A DNA stretch of 64,000 nucleotides from Pradoshia eiseniae (GTDB lineage Bacteria > Bacillota > Bacilli > Bacillales > Pradoshiaceae). The stretch lies in assembly GCF_002946355.1 (NCBI RefSeq), contig NZ_PKOZ01000001.1, positions 915,931-979,930 on the forward strand, read 5' to 3'. Below, piece by piece: positions 43,021 to 54,695 of the stretch. The translations under genes were made by a program, and so were the position numbers. Each line of letters opens with the position of its first letter. The first letter of the stretch is position 1. The notes under the pieces were generated by a model that worked only from the letters and a program-made list of their open reading frames with translations, searched no databases and was not told the origin of the DNA.

Positions 43021-46000
43021 ATGGCTAATAAATCCTATTCCTTAACAGGTGCTTCATCAGGAATATGGTATGCCCATCATAAAACCAATAGTGCATTATA
43101 CAATACAGCTGAATATATCCACATAAAAGGAGAGCTCCATACTCCTTTGTTGCTAGAGGCAGTAAATTACACCATTCAATCCGCTCGCGGTCTTCATATC
43201 GATTGCTTTGAAGAAGAAGGTGAAGTGAAGCAACGGATAAAAGAAGATGTTGTCTTCAAATGTGAGCATAAATCAAATGTAGAAAAGTTTGAGATGGAGA
43301 AAATGATTGAACAAGATACTTCTGCCATTCTTTCCTTAAAAGAAGATCATCTTGTACGTGCTATCCTATTTTCAATCAGTAAGCAAGAGCATTATCTTTA
43401 TTTGCGCATTCATCATATCGTCAGTGATGCGTTCAGCTTTAGGCTGCTTTTCCAACAAATCTCTGAGAGATATGAAGCTTTGCTTCATGATGAGCCCTAT
43501 CAAAAATCATTCGGGGATTATGCTGCTGTCATGGAAGAAGACAAGCGCTATCAGTCATCTAAACAATATGAAGACGATAAGGTCTATTGGCTTCAGGAGC
43601 TTAAGGATGTAGAGGTTGTTTCCTTAACAGATCGTGCAACAACGGATTTTGGAGAAGTATGCTTAGAGCAATCGATGATTAACGAAAACGATTGGCTTAA
43701 AGCAAAGGATCTTTCCAGTCAGTGGAAAGTTAATGTCCAGCATATCTTAACGGCGGCTGTGGCTGTTTACACGAAACGGCTGACTTTCGCCTCTGCTATT
43801 GTTCTTAATATACCGATGATGGGACGTGTTGGCACAAAGGCCATGAATGTACCTTGTACGAAAGTAAATATGATTCCTTTACGTATAACAATCGGGGATA
43901 CAGATACATTTGTGGATGTGTGTATGCAAGTGAAAAAGAAAATGAGGGAAGCGGGCAAGCATCAATTTTACCGGCATGAGCAGATGCGGCGCGACTTGAA
44001 ACTTGCCAATAATCAGTTATTATATGGTCCGCAAGTAAATTTCATGCCGTTTTATGATGAGCTTTCATTTGGCCATTGCCAAGGCAAAAGTGAGAAAATC
44101 TCTACCGGACCGGTGGAGGATATTTCGTTTAATATATACGCTTCATCTGAAGGAATGCGTGTCGATGTTGCCGGTAATAGTCTTTGCTATACAAAGGAGG
44201 AAATCAAGGAACATAAGGAACGCTTTGTTCGATTCTTCACTCAATTATTGGAATATTCGGATAAAAATATAGGCAAATTACCTCTTTTGTCTGAAGGAGA
44301 GCGGATCCGGCAACTCGTTGATTGGAATCAGTTTGAATCAAGTGGCAGGACATCTTCTGTGTATGAGCTTTTCGAACAGCAGGTGAAACGTACGCCTCAT
44401 CATATCAGTGTTGTAATGGGGAAGAAATCAGTTACATATTTGGAATTAGAACGGCTAACAGCAAAAATCAGTGGTGCGCTTTCAACAAAAGGAATCGGGG
44501 AAGAGCATTATGTTGGCATTTGCATGGACCGTTCTATCGAGATGGTTGCTTCCATGCTCGCTGTGTTGAAGATTGGGGCAGCCTATATTCCGCTTGATCC
44601 CGCTTATCCTGCAGAACGATTGGATTATATGCTTGTGGATGCGAATCCAGCTATTGTGCTTGTGGACCGAAGCGATGTGCCTTTCAGCCATTCCGTTGAT
44701 AGAATCATTGTTCAAGATATCAAGTATACAGAGTGCCCCCATGTGCGAACAGCACCAAACAAAGGGCAAGCGGCCTATATGATATACACTTCAGGATCTA
44801 CTGGCAATCCTAAAGGGGTTGTCGTTGAAATGCCGGCACTTGTCAATTTTTTGGAGGCAATGCAAAAACAGTTCGGCTTAAAAGATGAGCACCGCTGGCT
44901 GGCTGTGACAACCATCTGCTTTGATATATCAGCCTTGGAATTGTATTTGCCATTATTGCACGGGGCACAGCTTGTCTTGGCCTCTAAAGAGCAGGTTCAA
45001 GATCCGCAACATTTGGCAGGACTGTTGGTTAAGCGTGAAATTACTCATATGCAGGCGACACCCACTGTCTGGCAATTGCTTGCTCAATACACACCGGAAG
45101 CATTGAAGGGTCTCGAGGTCCTAGTTGGCGGAGAGACGCTATCTATCCCGCTTGCTAACGCCTTACAGGGGGCTGGTGCACATATCCACAATATGTACGG
45201 TCCGACAGAGACTACGATCTGGTCTGCGTCAATGCCCATTGAGCCGCCGCTATCGGATATGCCGCCACTCGGAAAGCCCATCCTAAATACCCAGGTCTAT
45301 GTGCTTGACCCCATGCTAGAGCCGGTACCGGTAGGGACTATCGGTGAATTGTATATTGCAGGCGAAGGGCTTGCAAGGGGCTACCATGGGCGCAGCAGCC
45401 TCACTGCGGGAAGGTTTGTTGCCAATCCCTTTGGTGAAGCGGGGAGCAGGATGTACCGGACGGGAGATTTAGTGAAATGGAATAAGGACGGTACATTGCG
45501 TTATTACAGCCGGGCAGATCATCAAATTAAAATTCGCGGCTTCCGGATCGAAATAGGTGAAATTGAGGCGAAAACAGCTGAGGCAGCGGGCGTCGAGCAG
45601 GCTATTGTGATCGTTCGTGAGGATATCCCAGGGGATAAGCGGATTGTAGCCTATATAGTTGGCTCGACAACAGAAGAAGCTATCATAGCTCATCTCAGAG
45701 AGCAGCTTCCAGATTATATGGTGCCGGCTCATATTGTTTTCCTAAATGAACTGCCTTTAACAAACAATGGGAAAATTGACCGAAAACAGCTGCCAAAACC
45801 GTCAAGAAGCAAGACACCTCGGAAACAGTCACCTCGCAACGAATTGGAACATGATTTATGCGAGCTGTTCGAAAAGGTGCTAGGACTATATGTTGGCATT
45901 GATGAGGATTTCTTTGAACTTGGGGGTCATTCCATACTTGCGACACAATTGCTCATACAAATCAGGAAGAAATTTGATGTCGAGATGTCCATCGGGGTCA

Positions 46001-49000
46001 TTTTTGAAAAGCCGACCATCATAGACCTTGCTGAGCATATTCAGCATGCCGAGCGACTAGTGATAAAGGAGAAACAGGTAATCAAACCTGAACGGCTTCC
46101 GCTATCTTCCAACCAGCGCAGCCTTTGGTTTATCCACGAATTGGAGGGACCAAGCCCAACGTACAATATCCCGTTAGTCTATACATTTAAAGAGCCCATC
46201 AATATTCCAAAATTCAAGGAAGCTGTCGGCCAAGTCGTTCGGCGCCATGCAATCTTGCGTACAATCTACCCGGCGGTTGATGGGGTGCCCTATCAGCTCA
46301 TTCAAAATGAACAACCTGTCATCCAGCTTGTAGATGTACCAGAGGAACATCAGGAACAAGCTATACGGACGGCAGCAGGCTATTCGTTTGACCTTAAGCA
46401 AGAAGCAGGCTTCAAGGTAACAATCATTAATGAACAAATCGTCGTCATTACTATGCATCACATCAGCTCTGATGGATGGTCATTAGCGACCTTAACGGAG
46501 GATTTAGAGAAAGCCTATTATCAAGGAACCTTAGTCCCGCTAAATTATCAATACGCTGATTATGCCTTGTGGCAAATGAATGAGGGCAATCATGAAGAGC
46601 GTATTCTGGACGAACTGGACTATTGGAAGAACCAGCTTCAAGGCTTGCCCGAGGAAATAGAGCTCATACGTGACAGGAAGAGGCAAAATACCGTGCAGGT
46701 AAAAGGAGATTCGTATACATATGTTCTTAATCCAATCCTGCATGAGGAACTCCAAAACCTGGCGAAAGAGCATCAGGTGACACTTTATATGATTCTTCAA
46801 GCAGCATTCGCGGCGCTTGCGACGAAGCTTGGAGCAGGAGAAGACATTGTTGTTGGAAGCCCGATTGCGGGAAGGGAGAAGGAAGAGGTATTCGGGTTGA
46901 TTGGCATGTTTATTAACACGGTCGTCATGAGGACAGACACAAGCGGGAATCCGTCATTTTCCGAGCTTATTAATCGGGTGAAAGAGACGAGTGTACAAGC
47001 TTATGAGCACCAGCACATCCCGCTTGAAAAAATTGTCGAAGAACTTAATCCACCAAGAAACGGAGCACGTCATCCTCTATTCCAAATCATGTTTGCACTG
47101 CAAAATACGCCACAGCCTAAGATCGAGCTAGATGGGAATAAGGCCAAGATTGAGTTGAGAATGGTTGATTCAGCAAAATTTGATCTGAGCTTTGAAATGC
47201 GTGAGCTATATTTCGATGAAAAGGCAAATGGAATTGAAGTGAGGCTTGAGTACCGGACGGATTTATATGACAGGGAGACCATACAATCCCTGATGGCTCG
47301 GTTTGAAATGGTGCTAGGACAATTGAAACAAAATCCTGCGGTTGACGAACTGAATATCATCAATGAAAAAGAGTATGAGCAGCTGGTTTCCGGGTCGAAC
47401 GCTGCTTCTGTCAAGAGTCCGCAGGCAACCATTATTGACTTGTTTGAACAGAGAGTGTCTGAATTCCCTGATCGTCAGGCGGTCTTCTCGAATGAGGAGG
47501 GACTCACCTATTTAGAACTGAACGAGAAGGCGAATCAATTAGCTCGTCATTTGATGGAGAAGGGTGTCTGTACAGAATCATTTGTGGCAATGCTGCTGCC
47601 TCGTTCTGCATCAATGCTGGTCAGTATTTTAGCTGTCTTGAAAACAGGGGCCGCATATGTCCCAATCGATCCTGCTTATCCGAAAGAGCGGATTGAATTC
47701 ATTTTGGAGGATGCCAAGCCCGCTTGTATCATTGCCCAAAAAGAAGAGGGGCCTCTTATTGGGATAGATGATGAAAGAGTTGTCTGGATGAATCAAAATG
47801 ACTATGAGTTTTATAGGAAGGAAAATGTGAGCAAGGAAGAACGAGGCACCTCATTAAACCCGTTAAATGCAGCCTATATCATCTACACCTCAGGGTCAAC
47901 AGGCAGGCCAAAGGGTGTGATTGTGCCCCATCAAAATGTGATTCGCCTGCTGGATGAGACGGATCACTGGTTCCATTTCAATGAGAATGATGTATGGACC
48001 TTGTTCCATTCCTATGCCTTTGATTTCTCGGTATGGGAAATATGGGGGGGCCTGCTTTATGGGGGAGAGCTTGTCGTCGTGCCTTATGAGGTCAGCCGCT
48101 CACCGAAAGACTTTCTAGATTTATTAGTTGAGAGAAAGGTGACGGTCTTAAATCAAACTCCCTCAGCCTTCTATCAATTGATGCAGGCGGATAGAGAGAA
48201 TCCTGGGTACGGTCAGTGCTTATCGCTCCGATATGTCATCTTTGGGGGAGAGGCACTGGATTTGGGCAGGCTTTCGGATTGGTACAGGCGACATAATGAT
48301 CAATCCCCAGAACTAGTCAATATGTATGGCATCACCGAAACCACCGTCCATGTGAGCTATGCCCCATTGCGGGGTGACAGCGGGAAAATCCAGGCAAGCA
48401 GTTTAATCGGAATGGCTATTCCAGATTTAACTGTGTATGTGCTTGATGGACACTTAAGACCGGTCCCGCCTGGTGTCATTGGGGAAATGTATGTCGCAGG
48501 TGCGGGACTCGCTCGCGGGTATCTCGGTCGAAAAGCCCTTACGGCTGAACGCTTCATCGCTAACCCATTCGAAGGAGGCGGAAGCAGGATGTACCGCACA
48601 GGAGACCTTGCACGATGGCTGAAGGATGGAAGACTAGATTATATTGGGCGGATTGATCATCAAGTGAAGATCCGCGGCTTTAGGATTGAGTTAGGAGAGA
48701 TTGAACATGTGCTTCTTAAACATTCATCCGTGATGCAAACTGCCGTGATTGCCAGGGAGGATAATCCCGGTGATATGCGTCTGGCAGCCTATATCGTGCC
48801 ATATAAGGGGGACATAATTGATAGCAAGGATCTACGCCATTTTGCGGCTAGAGAGCTGCCGGACTATATGGTGCCGACATCCTTTACATGCATAGATGCA
48901 CTTCCGCTAACGCCAAACGGGAAATTGGATGTGAAAAATTTGCCGAAGCCAGAAACCAAGGTAACTACCGAGGGATTGCCGAATACGCCGCAGGAGGAGC

Positions 49001-50010
49001 TTCTATGCGATCTATTTCGAGATGTTCTCAAATTGCCTGAGATTGGCATTCATGATAGCTTCTTTGAACTTGGCGGTCACTCCTTATTGGCAGTGCAACT
49101 AGTCGGCCGAATCAAAGAAACGTTCGGCAAGGAGCTAACCGTCGGTCATCTCTTTGAATACCCGTCAGTCGCTGGGCTGGCGGTTCAGCTTCATCATCAT
49201 AGCCAGACAGCCGCACTTGAAGGATTGCTGCCATTGCGCACTGGTGAAAAACCTATTTTCTGCGTTCATCCGGCAGGGGGATTGAGCTGGTGTTATGCAG
49301 GGTTATTGAAAGTATTGCCATCGGAATATGCTTTATACGGCTTGCAGGCAAAAGGCATAGCGAAAGAAGAGCCGCTCCCACAGGACTTAATGGAAATGGC
49401 GGCATCCTATATCCAATCATTAAAAGATGTACAGCCTAAGGGACCATATCGACTAGTAGGCTGGTCGCTTGGAGGGAATGTTGTTCATGAGATGGCCGGC
49501 CAGCTGGAGCGTGAAGGAGAAGAGATTGAATTGCTGGCAATCATGGATGCATATCCGCTGCATTTCACACCCCCATTTGAAATAAGTGAGGAAAAGGAGG
49601 CATTGGTCGCTTTGCTTGCGCTCGCTGGCTATGAACCAGAAGTGGATGCAGATGTAACACAGGAATTTGTTATCCAACAATTGAAGAAAGAAGGCAGCGC
49701 GATGGCATCCTTATCTGAGGAGACATTGATTCGCTTGAAGGAAGTATATAAGAATTCTATTCGCTTGCTCAAGAAACATAAAGCAAATCACTTTGGCGGA
49801 GATGCCCTGTTCTTCAAATCCACTGTTGTGCCAGAGTGGATTTCTAATGCAGATGTTAGTAGCTGGTTCCCTTATATATCGGGTGATATTGTCAGCCATG
49901 ATATTCACTGCCGTCACAAGGATATGTGCCAGCCAGATCCCATCGCTGAGATTGGCCAAACGATAAAGGGTTTACTCGCAAGAAAACAGGAGGATAAACA
50001 TTATGCATAA
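43021..50010 (+). CDS. dhbF: Dimodular NRPS, DhbF type (C-A-T-C-A-T-TE), Gly-Thr
   Basis: 2329 residues. Domains in order: C1 (about 5-430, HHIVSDA at ~131), A1 (about 440-915), T1 (Ser971 in GGHSILA), C2 (about 1015-1430, HHISSDG at ~1146), A2 (about 1460-1950), T2 (Ser2021 in GGHSLLA), TE (about 2070-2320, Ser2149 in GWSLGG). Reading pocket residues against GrsA gives D-I-L-Q-L-G-M-I-W-K for A1 (glycine) and D-F-W-N-I-G-M-V-H-K for A2 (threonine), the bacillibactin pattern. The TE would cyclotrimerise the aryl-Gly-Thr units into a trilactone. ATG 43021 follows AAGGAG; a GTG at 43012 lies inside that site. Overlaps mbtH by eight bases. Confidence 0.95.
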   Translation: MANKSYSLTGASSGIWYAHHKTNSALYNTAEYIHIKGELHTPLLLEAVNYTIQSARGLHIDCFEEEGEVKQRIKEDVVFKCEHKSNVEKFEMEKMIEQDTSAILSLKEDHLVRAILFSISKQEHYLYLRIHHIVSDAFSFRLLFQQISERYEALLHDEPYQKSFGDYAAVMEEDKRYQSSKQYEDDKVYWLQELKDVEVVSLTDRATTDFGEVCLEQSMINENDWLKAKDLSSQWKVNVQHILTAAVAVYTKRLTFASAIVLNIPMMGRVGTKAMNVPCTKVNMIPLRITIGDTDTFVDVCMQVKKKMREAGKHQFYRHEQMRRDLKLANNQLLYGPQVNFMPFYDELSFGHCQGKSEKISTGPVEDISFNIYASSEGMRVDVAGNSLCYTKEEIKEHKERFVRFFTQLLEYSDKNIGKLPLLSEGERIRQLVDWNQFESSGRTSSVYELFEQQVKRTPHHISVVMGKKSVTYLELERLTAKISGALSTKGIGEEHYVGICMDRSIEMVASMLAVLKIGAAYIPLDPAYPAERLDYMLVDANPAIVLVDRSDVPFSHSVDRIIVQDIKYTECPHVRTAPNKGQAAYMIYTSGSTGNPKGVVVEMPALVNFLEAMQKQFGLKDEHRWLAVTTICFDISALELYLPLLHGAQLVLASKEQVQDPQHLAGLLVKREITHMQATPTVWQLLAQYTPEALKGLEVLVGGETLSIPLANALQGAGAHIHNMYGPTETTIWSASMPIEPPLSDMPPLGKPILNTQVYVLDPMLEPVPVGTIGELYIAGEGLARGYHGRSSLTAGRFVANPFGEAGSRMYRTGDLVKWNKDGTLRYYSRADHQIKIRGFRIEIGEIEAKTAEAAGVEQAIVIVREDIPGDKRIVAYIVGSTTEEAIIAHLREQLPDYMVPAHIVFLNELPLTNNGKIDRKQLPKPSRSKTPRKQSPRNELEHDLCELFEKVLGLYVGIDEDFFELGGHSILATQLLIQIRKKFDVEMSIGVIFEKPTIIDLAEHIQHAERLVIKEKQVIKPERLPLSSNQRSLWFIHELEGPSPTYNIPLVYTFKEPINIPKFKEAVGQVVRRHAILRTIYPAVDGVPYQLIQNEQPVIQLVDVPEEHQEQAIRTAAGYSFDLKQEAGFKVTIINEQIVVITMHHISSDGWSLATLTEDLEKAYYQGTLVPLNYQYADYALWQMNEGNHEERILDELDYWKNQLQGLPEEIELIRDRKRQNTVQVKGDSYTYVLNPILHEELQNLAKEHQVTLYMILQAAFAALATKLGAGEDIVVGSPIAGREKEEVFGLIGMFINTVVMRTDTSGNPSFSELINRVKETSVQAYEHQHIPLEKIVEELNPPRNGARHPLFQIMFALQNTPQPKIELDGNKAKIELRMVDSAKFDLSFEMRELYFDEKANGIEVRLEYRTDLYDRETIQSLMARFEMVLGQLKQNPAVDELNIINEKEYEQLVSGSNAASVKSPQATIIDLFEQRVSEFPDRQAVFSNEEGLTYLELNEKANQLARHLMEKGVCTESFVAMLLPRSASMLVSILAVLKTGAAYVPIDPAYPKERIEFILEDAKPACIIAQKEEGPLIGIDDERVVWMNQNDYEFYRKENVSKEERGTSLNPLNAAYIIYTSGSTGRPKGVIVPHQNVIRLLDETDHWFHFNENDVWTLFHSYAFDFSVWEIWGGLLYGGELVVVPYEVSRSPKDFLDLLVERKVTVLNQTPSAFYQLMQADRENPGYGQCLSLRYVIFGGEALDLGRLSDWYRRHNDQSPELVNMYGITETTVHVSYAPLRGDSGKIQASSLIGMAIPDLTVYVLDGHLRPVPPGVIGEMYVAGAGLARGYLGRKALTAERFIANPFEGGGSRMYRTGDLARWLKDGRLDYIGRIDHQVKIRGFRIELGEIEHVLLKHSSVMQTAVIAREDNPGDMRLAAYIVPYKGDIIDSKDLRHFAARELPDYMVPTSFTCIDALPLTPNGKLDVKNLPKPETKVTTEGLPNTPQEELLCDLFRDVLKLPEIGIHDSFFELGGHSLLAVQLVGRIKETFGKELTVGHLFEYPSVAGLAVQLHHHSQTAALEGLLPLRTGEKPIFCVHPAGGLSWCYAGLLKVLPSEYALYGLQAKGIAKEEPLPQDLMEMAASYIQSLKDVQPKGPYRLVGWSLGGNVVHEMAGQLEREGEEIELLAIMDAYPLHFTPPFEISEEKEALVALLALAGYEPEVDADVTQEFVIQQLKKEGSAMASLSEETLIRLKEVYKNSIRLLKKHKANHFGGDALFFKSTVVPEWISNADVSSWFPYISGDIVSHDIHCRHKDMCQPDPIAEIGQTIKGLLARKQEDKHYA

Positions 50011-50224
50011 TCCATTTGAAAACGAGCATTCAAGCTATCTTGTGTTAATCAATGAGGAGGAGCAATATTCTTTATGGCCGGAACTGCTTGATATCCCATC
50101 TGGTTGGATGTGTGTATTTGGACCGGAAAAGCTCACAGATTGCCAAAATTATATTGAGATGAATTGGGTTGATATGCGGCCTAAAAGTTTGCGTGAAAGC
50201 ATGGAAGCGGCTGATGTGAAATGA
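50003..50224 (+). CDS. MbtH-family NRPS chaperone
   Basis: 73 residues. MbtH proteins bind adenylation domains and are often needed for their solubility and activity. The signature is present: [19 protein letters not shown] followed by [20 protein letters not shown]. It overlaps the NRPS by eight bases and shares ATGA with the exporter gene, so its dose is tied to DhbF. Confidence 0.93.
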   Translation: MHNPFENEHSSYLVLINEEEQYSLWPELLDIPSGWMCVFGPEKLTDCQNYIEMNWVDMRPKSLRESMEAADVK

Positions 50225-51588
50225 AAGCACAGCAACGAGCGATTATCGCTTTATACGTGGTTTCCATGTTCATGGTTTCGATGGATGGCACGATTGTGAA
50301 TGTCATCCTGCCGGCCATCGCTGAGGATTTCGCCGTACAAGAGAAGGAAACCAATGGAATCAATATTGCCTATTTGGTCAGCGTGGCCATCAGCCTGCCG
50401 ATTGCAGGCTATCTGTCAAATCGATTTGGCGTCAAGAAAATACTGCTTTCAGCCATTGCTTTATTTACGCTGGCTTCTCTTGCGTGCGGTTTGGCTTCAT
50501 CTTTAGCTGAACTCATAGCTGCCCGCATTTTGCAGGGCTTGTCAGGAGGCATTATTACACCTGTTGGCATGGCGTTGTTATTTCGCACTTTCCCCCCAGA
50601 GGAAAGAAAAAACCTGGCCCGCTCTTTAGTGCTGCCAATCGCCTTTGCCCCGGCGATTGGCCCCTTAGTTGGGGGAGTGCTTTCAGAATATATTTCTTGG
50701 CATTGGGCTTTCTTGATCAATGTGCCGATTGGAATCGTCATTGTCATGATCGGTGTATGGTCTGTAAAGGAATTTGAACGATTTCAAAGCCCCTTTGATT
50801 TAAAGGGATATTTAATCATTTCCATTGGATTGCCTACTCTTATGTCCGCTTTAAGCACGGCAGCCTCAGAGGGGTTCACATGGAAGTTTGTCTTATTTAG
50901 TCTTTTAGGAGTCCTTTCACTATTCATGTTTTATCGGCATGAATTAACCTGCAATTCCCCTCTGATTGATATGAGTCTTTGGGAAGATCGATTGTTTAGC
51001 TCATTAAGCTTTGTAGCGATGAGCTCTATGGGAGCCTTAATGGGGATGCTTTATCTATTCCCGTTAATGTATCAGTTGACCTATTCGGCCTCCCCTTTGG
51101 AAAGCTCTCTCATAACCTTCACGGAAGCACTTGGATTGATGGCAGCCTCACGGCTTTTGCCAAAGACGTCAAGGCGGATAGGAATGAAGACAGCCATCCA
51201 AGGAGGTTTGGTGGGGACTATTGCCATTTTCAGTTTGATAATCCTATTAGGGCCAGCGGCCAATCCATGGGTTTTACGCTTTCTGATGTTTGGTATAGGA
51301 CTTTTTCTGGGCCATGCGGTCGTTGGGTCGCAAGTGAGTGCGTTTAATCATGTCACAAGCGAACAAATGGGGAAAGCGACAACACTATATAATATGATGA
51401 ATAGGGTCGGAGCCGCTGTCGGGATTGCCGTTTCCGCTATAATTCTTTCCTTTTCTTCCTATTATCTAGACGAACAGCTTGCCTATAAAATGGCTTTATC
51501 CGGGACAGTCAGCTTGCTTGGAGCAGCAGTGATATTTACCCTTATGCTGAAAACGGAATTAACTTTGCTTCAAGGAGAAAATACATGA
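50221..51588 (+). CDS. MFS drug/siderophore exporter, DHA2 type
   Basis: 455 residues, all membrane helices. MVSMDGTIVNVILPAIAEDF (motif D1 of the DHA2 family), RFGVKKILL (motif A) and RILQGLSGGIITPVGMALL, plus the antiporter motif GPLVGGVLSEYISWHWAFLINVPIG, mark an EmrB/QacA-like proton-driven exporter. Its place between mbtH and the PPTase, with four-base overlaps on both sides, suggests it exports the finished siderophore. It is not a close look-alike of YmfD, the B. subtilis bacillibactin exporter, as far as I can judge by eye. Confidence 0.88.
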   Translation: MKAQQRAIIALYVVSMFMVSMDGTIVNVILPAIAEDFAVQEKETNGINIAYLVSVAISLPIAGYLSNRFGVKKILLSAIALFTLASLACGLASSLAELIAARILQGLSGGIITPVGMALLFRTFPPEERKNLARSLVLPIAFAPAIGPLVGGVLSEYISWHWAFLINVPIGIVIVMIGVWSVKEFERFQSPFDLKGYLIISIGLPTLMSALSTAASEGFTWKFVLFSLLGVLSLFMFYRHELTCNSPLIDMSLWEDRLFSSLSFVAMSSMGALMGMLYLFPLMYQLTYSASPLESSLITFTEALGLMAASRLLPKTSRRIGMKTAIQGGLVGTIAIFSLIILLGPAANPWVLRFLMFGIGLFLGHAVVGSQVSAFNHVTSEQMGKATTLYNMMNRVGAAVGIAVSAIILSFSSYYLDEQLAYKMALSGTVSLLGAAVIFTLMLKTELTLLQGENT

Positions 51589-52256
51589 CGAGCGTGCATA
51601 TAACTCGTATTCCGCAAATGGATGCGGGATGGCTGCCTGAGCTTATTCCGTTTCTTAACGGAAGAGTAAAGGATAAAATCAGGCGGATGAGAAGAAGGGA
51701 AGACCAGCTCAGGTCGGCAGCTGTTCATGCCATAGCGCAGATGATGCTAGCGAAACAGTTGAATGTGCACATAGCTGATCTGCACTATACCGTCAATGAA
51801 TATGGCAAGTATGGATTGGCAGGAAATCAGCTGTACTTTAATTTGTCTCATGCCGGCTGTTACGTTGCATGTGCCATTAGCCACTGTCCTGTCGGTATTG
51901 ATTTAGAAGAGCGAACAAAGAGGGAGTTTAACCTTTTTTCAAGTATTTGGAGCGAGATAGAAAAGAATCAGTATGACCTGCAGGATAGGGACTGTTTTTA
52001 TTGGCTATGGACGGCAAAGGAGAGTTACATCAAGTATTTAGGCATTGGGTTGTATGCTCCTATGAAGCAAATCACGGTACTTGGTGACGGGTCTGTCATT
52101 GATGAAGGTCGAAAAGCAAAAGCGGTAATTGAACATCTGGCACTAGATCAGAACTATACTTTTGCCGTCTGCAGTGAGCAAAAAATCAATCATATCAATG
52201 TCATAGAGCTTGATACGATTAGAACATTTTATCAAAGGAATGATCGTCTTGAATGA
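51585..52256 (+). CDS. Sfp-type 4'-phosphopantetheinyl transferase
   Basis: Transfers phosphopantetheine from CoA to carrier-protein serines, here the ArCP and both T domains. 223 residues, the Sfp length. Metal and catalytic residues are visible: Asp106 and Glu108 in VGIDLEE and Glu146 in WTAKESYIKYLG; the FNLSHAG motif binds the CoA phosphate. Having its own PPTase makes the cluster largely self-sufficient for activation. Starts within the ATGA shared with the exporter gene and overlaps the next gene by eight bases. Confidence 0.92.
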   Translation: MTSVHITRIPQMDAGWLPELIPFLNGRVKDKIRRMRRREDQLRSAAVHAIAQMMLAKQLNVHIADLHYTVNEYGKYGLAGNQLYFNLSHAGCYVACAISHCPVGIDLEERTKREFNLFSSIWSEIEKNQYDLQDRDCFYWLWTAKESYIKYLGIGLYAPMKQITVLGDGSVIDEGRKAKAVIEHLALDQNYTFAVCSEQKINHINVIELDTIRTFYQRNDRLE

Positions 52257-53574
52257 AATTCGTGTAGTGGATGTGATAGACTCCAGCCGTTTTAACAGGC
52301 TTCATGCGACTGTGTTGGGATGGTGCTTATGTCTTATTTTATTTGACGGCTATGATTTAGTCGTGTTTGGATCTGTCATCGGGCAATTGAAGGAAGAGTG
52401 GGGAGCGAGTACGGTTCTATTAGGGATGATTGGTTCTTTAACCTTGGTTGGCAGTTTAATAGGTTCGCTCATAGGAGGGATAACTGCTGATAAGATTGGG
52501 AGAAAGAAGGTATTGGTCGGGGCTGTTTTCCTCTTCAGTATCTTTACACTGTGGACAGGGTTGACAGATTCCATCTTCGTTTTTGCGCTTGTGAGATTTT
52601 TAGCAGGAATAGGTCTAGGTTGTCTGCCGCCGCTTCTTGTGACATTGACATCCGAATACTCCCCTAAACGAATTCGCAATTTGATGGTGGGCATTATGTT
52701 CAGCGGTTATTCAATCGGGGGAATTGCTGTTGCCATAAGTGGAATTTGGGTCATTCCTCATCTTGGCTGGCAATGGATGTTTTTCATTGGGGCTATTCCA
52801 TTTTTATTGCTGCCGCTAATGGTGAGAACAATGCCTGAGTCTATCTATTCATTGATTAAAATGCAAAAGGCTGAAGAGGCAAAACAGTTATTACACCGTT
52901 TGAATCCGAACTACATCCCTCGAGAGGATGATCACCTTATCGTTGAACAAGAGGAGGGAGCGCCTGTATCACAATTATTTAAGGAAGGGCGTTCAACTCC
53001 GACATTCTTATTTTGGACCACATGCTTTATGAGTTTGCTGCTCGTATATGGATTAAGTACATGGCTGCCGCAAATGATGATAAAGAGCGGTTACGCTCTA
53101 ACCTCCAGTTTGCTGTTTCTATTAAGCTTGAATATTGGTGCTATTATCGGGTCTGTTACAGGGGGATATTTGGCAGACAGGATTGGTTCAAAAAAAGTGC
53201 TTGTCATTTTATACTCAGTTGGCGGCATTTGCTTAGTCCTGTTAGGATTCAATCCGGGCGTCTGGGTGTTGTATTTGCTGACAGCCTTTGCGGGAGCAGC
53301 ATCAATCGGGGCTCAAAATTTAAATAACGCGTTTATTTCATCCTTCTATCCATCTTATATGCGCTCCACCGGATTAGGGTCTGCATTAAGTGTTGGAAGG
53401 ATAGGCGCAATTATTGGCCCTTCATTGGGAGGTTATTTATTATCAGGGAAATTTCCCGCATCCATGAGCTTTCTAATCTTTGCAATACCAGCTATGCTTG
53501 CCGCTGTAACTGTTGCATCAATTCCGCTCAATAGGTCTTCGCTGATCAAGATTACGGAAAAGAGGGTCGTATGA
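52249..53574 (+). CDS. AAHS-family aromatic acid/H+ symporter (MFS)
   Basis: 441 residues with twelve helices. LILFDGYDLVVFGSVIGQLKEEWG carries the DGYD motif in helix 1 that defines aromatic acid:H+ symporters (4-hydroxybenzoate, protocatechuate, benzoate type). GGITADKIGRKKVLVG and GGYLADRIGSKKVLVIL are the two loop motifs, and RFLAGIGLGCLPPLLVTLTSEYSP is also typical. I use TTG 52249, nine bases after AAAGGA; ATG 52240 is possible. It overlaps the PPTase, so it belongs to the siderophore operon. Probable job: import or recycling of 2,3-dihydroxybenzoate, since the operon cannot make it. Export in the other direction is not excluded. Confidence 0.85.
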   Translation: MNEIRVVDVIDSSRFNRLHATVLGWCLCLILFDGYDLVVFGSVIGQLKEEWGASTVLLGMIGSLTLVGSLIGSLIGGITADKIGRKKVLVGAVFLFSIFTLWTGLTDSIFVFALVRFLAGIGLGCLPPLLVTLTSEYSPKRIRNLMVGIMFSGYSIGGIAVAISGIWVIPHLGWQWMFFIGAIPFLLLPLMVRTMPESIYSLIKMQKAEEAKQLLHRLNPNYIPREDDHLIVEQEEGAPVSQLFKEGRSTPTFLFWTTCFMSLLLVYGLSTWLPQMMIKSGYALTSSLLFLLSLNIGAIIGSVTGGYLADRIGSKKVLVILYSVGGICLVLLGFNPGVWVLYLLTAFAGAASIGAQNLNNAFISSFYPSYMRSTGLGSALSVGRIGAIIGPSLGGYLLSGKFPASMSFLIFAIPAMLAAVTVASIPLNRSSLIKITEKRVV

Positions 53575-53765
53575 AACACAAGTCAAGGATAATGAAAGGC
53601 TGATTGATTGACTTCATAAGAATAATGGATTTTAGGCAGCTAAGATTATCGTGCACGGTCAGGACAAAATGTTTGTATGGCTTCGAAAACTTTCCTTTTG
53701 CTTATCCTTTTTGGACAAATATATAGTACCATTAGGATATTGTGCTATAAGAAAGGAATGACAGC

Positions 53766-54587
53766 ATGACTTACAAGATGATTGTACTAGATTTAGATGA
53801 CACTTTACTTCGAGATGACCACACGATATCACCTCGAACAAAAGAAGCCTTAATGCAGGCACAGGAAATGGGAGTTAAGGTAGTATTGGCATCTGGCCGA
53901 CCGACGTTTGGTATGCAATCTATCGCATCTGAGCTTAAACTCTCTAAATATGGAAGCTATATTCTATCCTTTAATGGCGGGAAAATCATCAATTGCGAAA
54001 CACGTGAGGAAATCTTCAGCAGCACGCTATCTCGCGATGAGGTACATGGCCTGTATGAGATCAGCCGCAGAGAAGGGGTTCATATTCATACGTATATCGA
54101 CGATGAAATCGTTACTGAGGATGATAACGAGTTTTCGAGAATTGAATCCGGGCTAATAGGATTGCCGGTGCGAGTTGTCGATAGCTTTAAGGATGCTGTG
54201 AGCGAGCCAGTCGTGAAGACCTTGATGGTTTATGAACCAGACAGATTACAAGAGGTGGAAGCAAAGCTCCAAGAAGAATTGAGTGGCCAGTTCAGCGTTA
54301 TGCGCTCTAAGCCTTATTTCTTGGAATTCACTGAGCTGGGAGTAACAAAGGGGACAAGCTTGAAACAATTGATTGATGTATGCGGCATCAAACAAGAGGA
54401 AGTCATCGCCATTGGTGATAGTTTTAATGATCAGGCGATGATAGAATTCGCAGGACTCGGGGTAGCAATGGGAAATGCACATGAAGAGATTAAGGCAATC
54501 GCTGATTACGTGACAGATACGAATATGAATGATGGAATTGCCAAGGTAGTAGACGAGTTTATTATGAGGAAACCGGTATTGGCTTAA
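53766..54587 (+). CDS. Cof-type HAD phosphatase
   Basis: 273 residues. HAD motif I is VLDLDDTLLRDD with the nucleophilic Asp, motif II is VVLASGRP, motif III the Lys in TKGTSLKQL and motif IV IAIGDSFNDQAMIEFAG. The C2B cap lies between (about 85-195). These cytosolic phosphatases act on sugar phosphates, flavin or PLP phosphates; the substrate is not readable. AAAGGAATGAC precedes the ATG. It is monocistronic with its own terminator. Confidence 0.9.
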   Translation: MTYKMIVLDLDDTLLRDDHTISPRTKEALMQAQEMGVKVVLASGRPTFGMQSIASELKLSKYGSYILSFNGGKIINCETREEIFSSTLSRDEVHGLYEISRREGVHIHTYIDDEIVTEDDNEFSRIESGLIGLPVRVVDSFKDAVSEPVVKTLMVYEPDRLQEVEAKLQEELSGQFSVMRSKPYFLEFTELGVTKGTSLKQLIDVCGIKQEEVIAIGDSFNDQAMIEFAGLGVAMGNAHEEIKAIADYVTDTNMNDGIAKVVDEFIMRKPVLA

Positions 54588-54637
54588 TAGATAGCATGTT
54601 TCCTAGTTCAGATGTAAATAAGTGAATACGAAAAGAC

Positions 54638-54669
54638 AAGATGATTCTATAAACGGAATCATCTTTTTT
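54638..54669 (+). terminator. Rho-independent terminator after the HAD gene
   Basis: AGATGATTC pairs with GAATCATCT, followed by TTTTT. Confidence 0.85.
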
Positions 54670-54695
54670 AGCGTTGAATGCGTTCTTGGTGTTCC

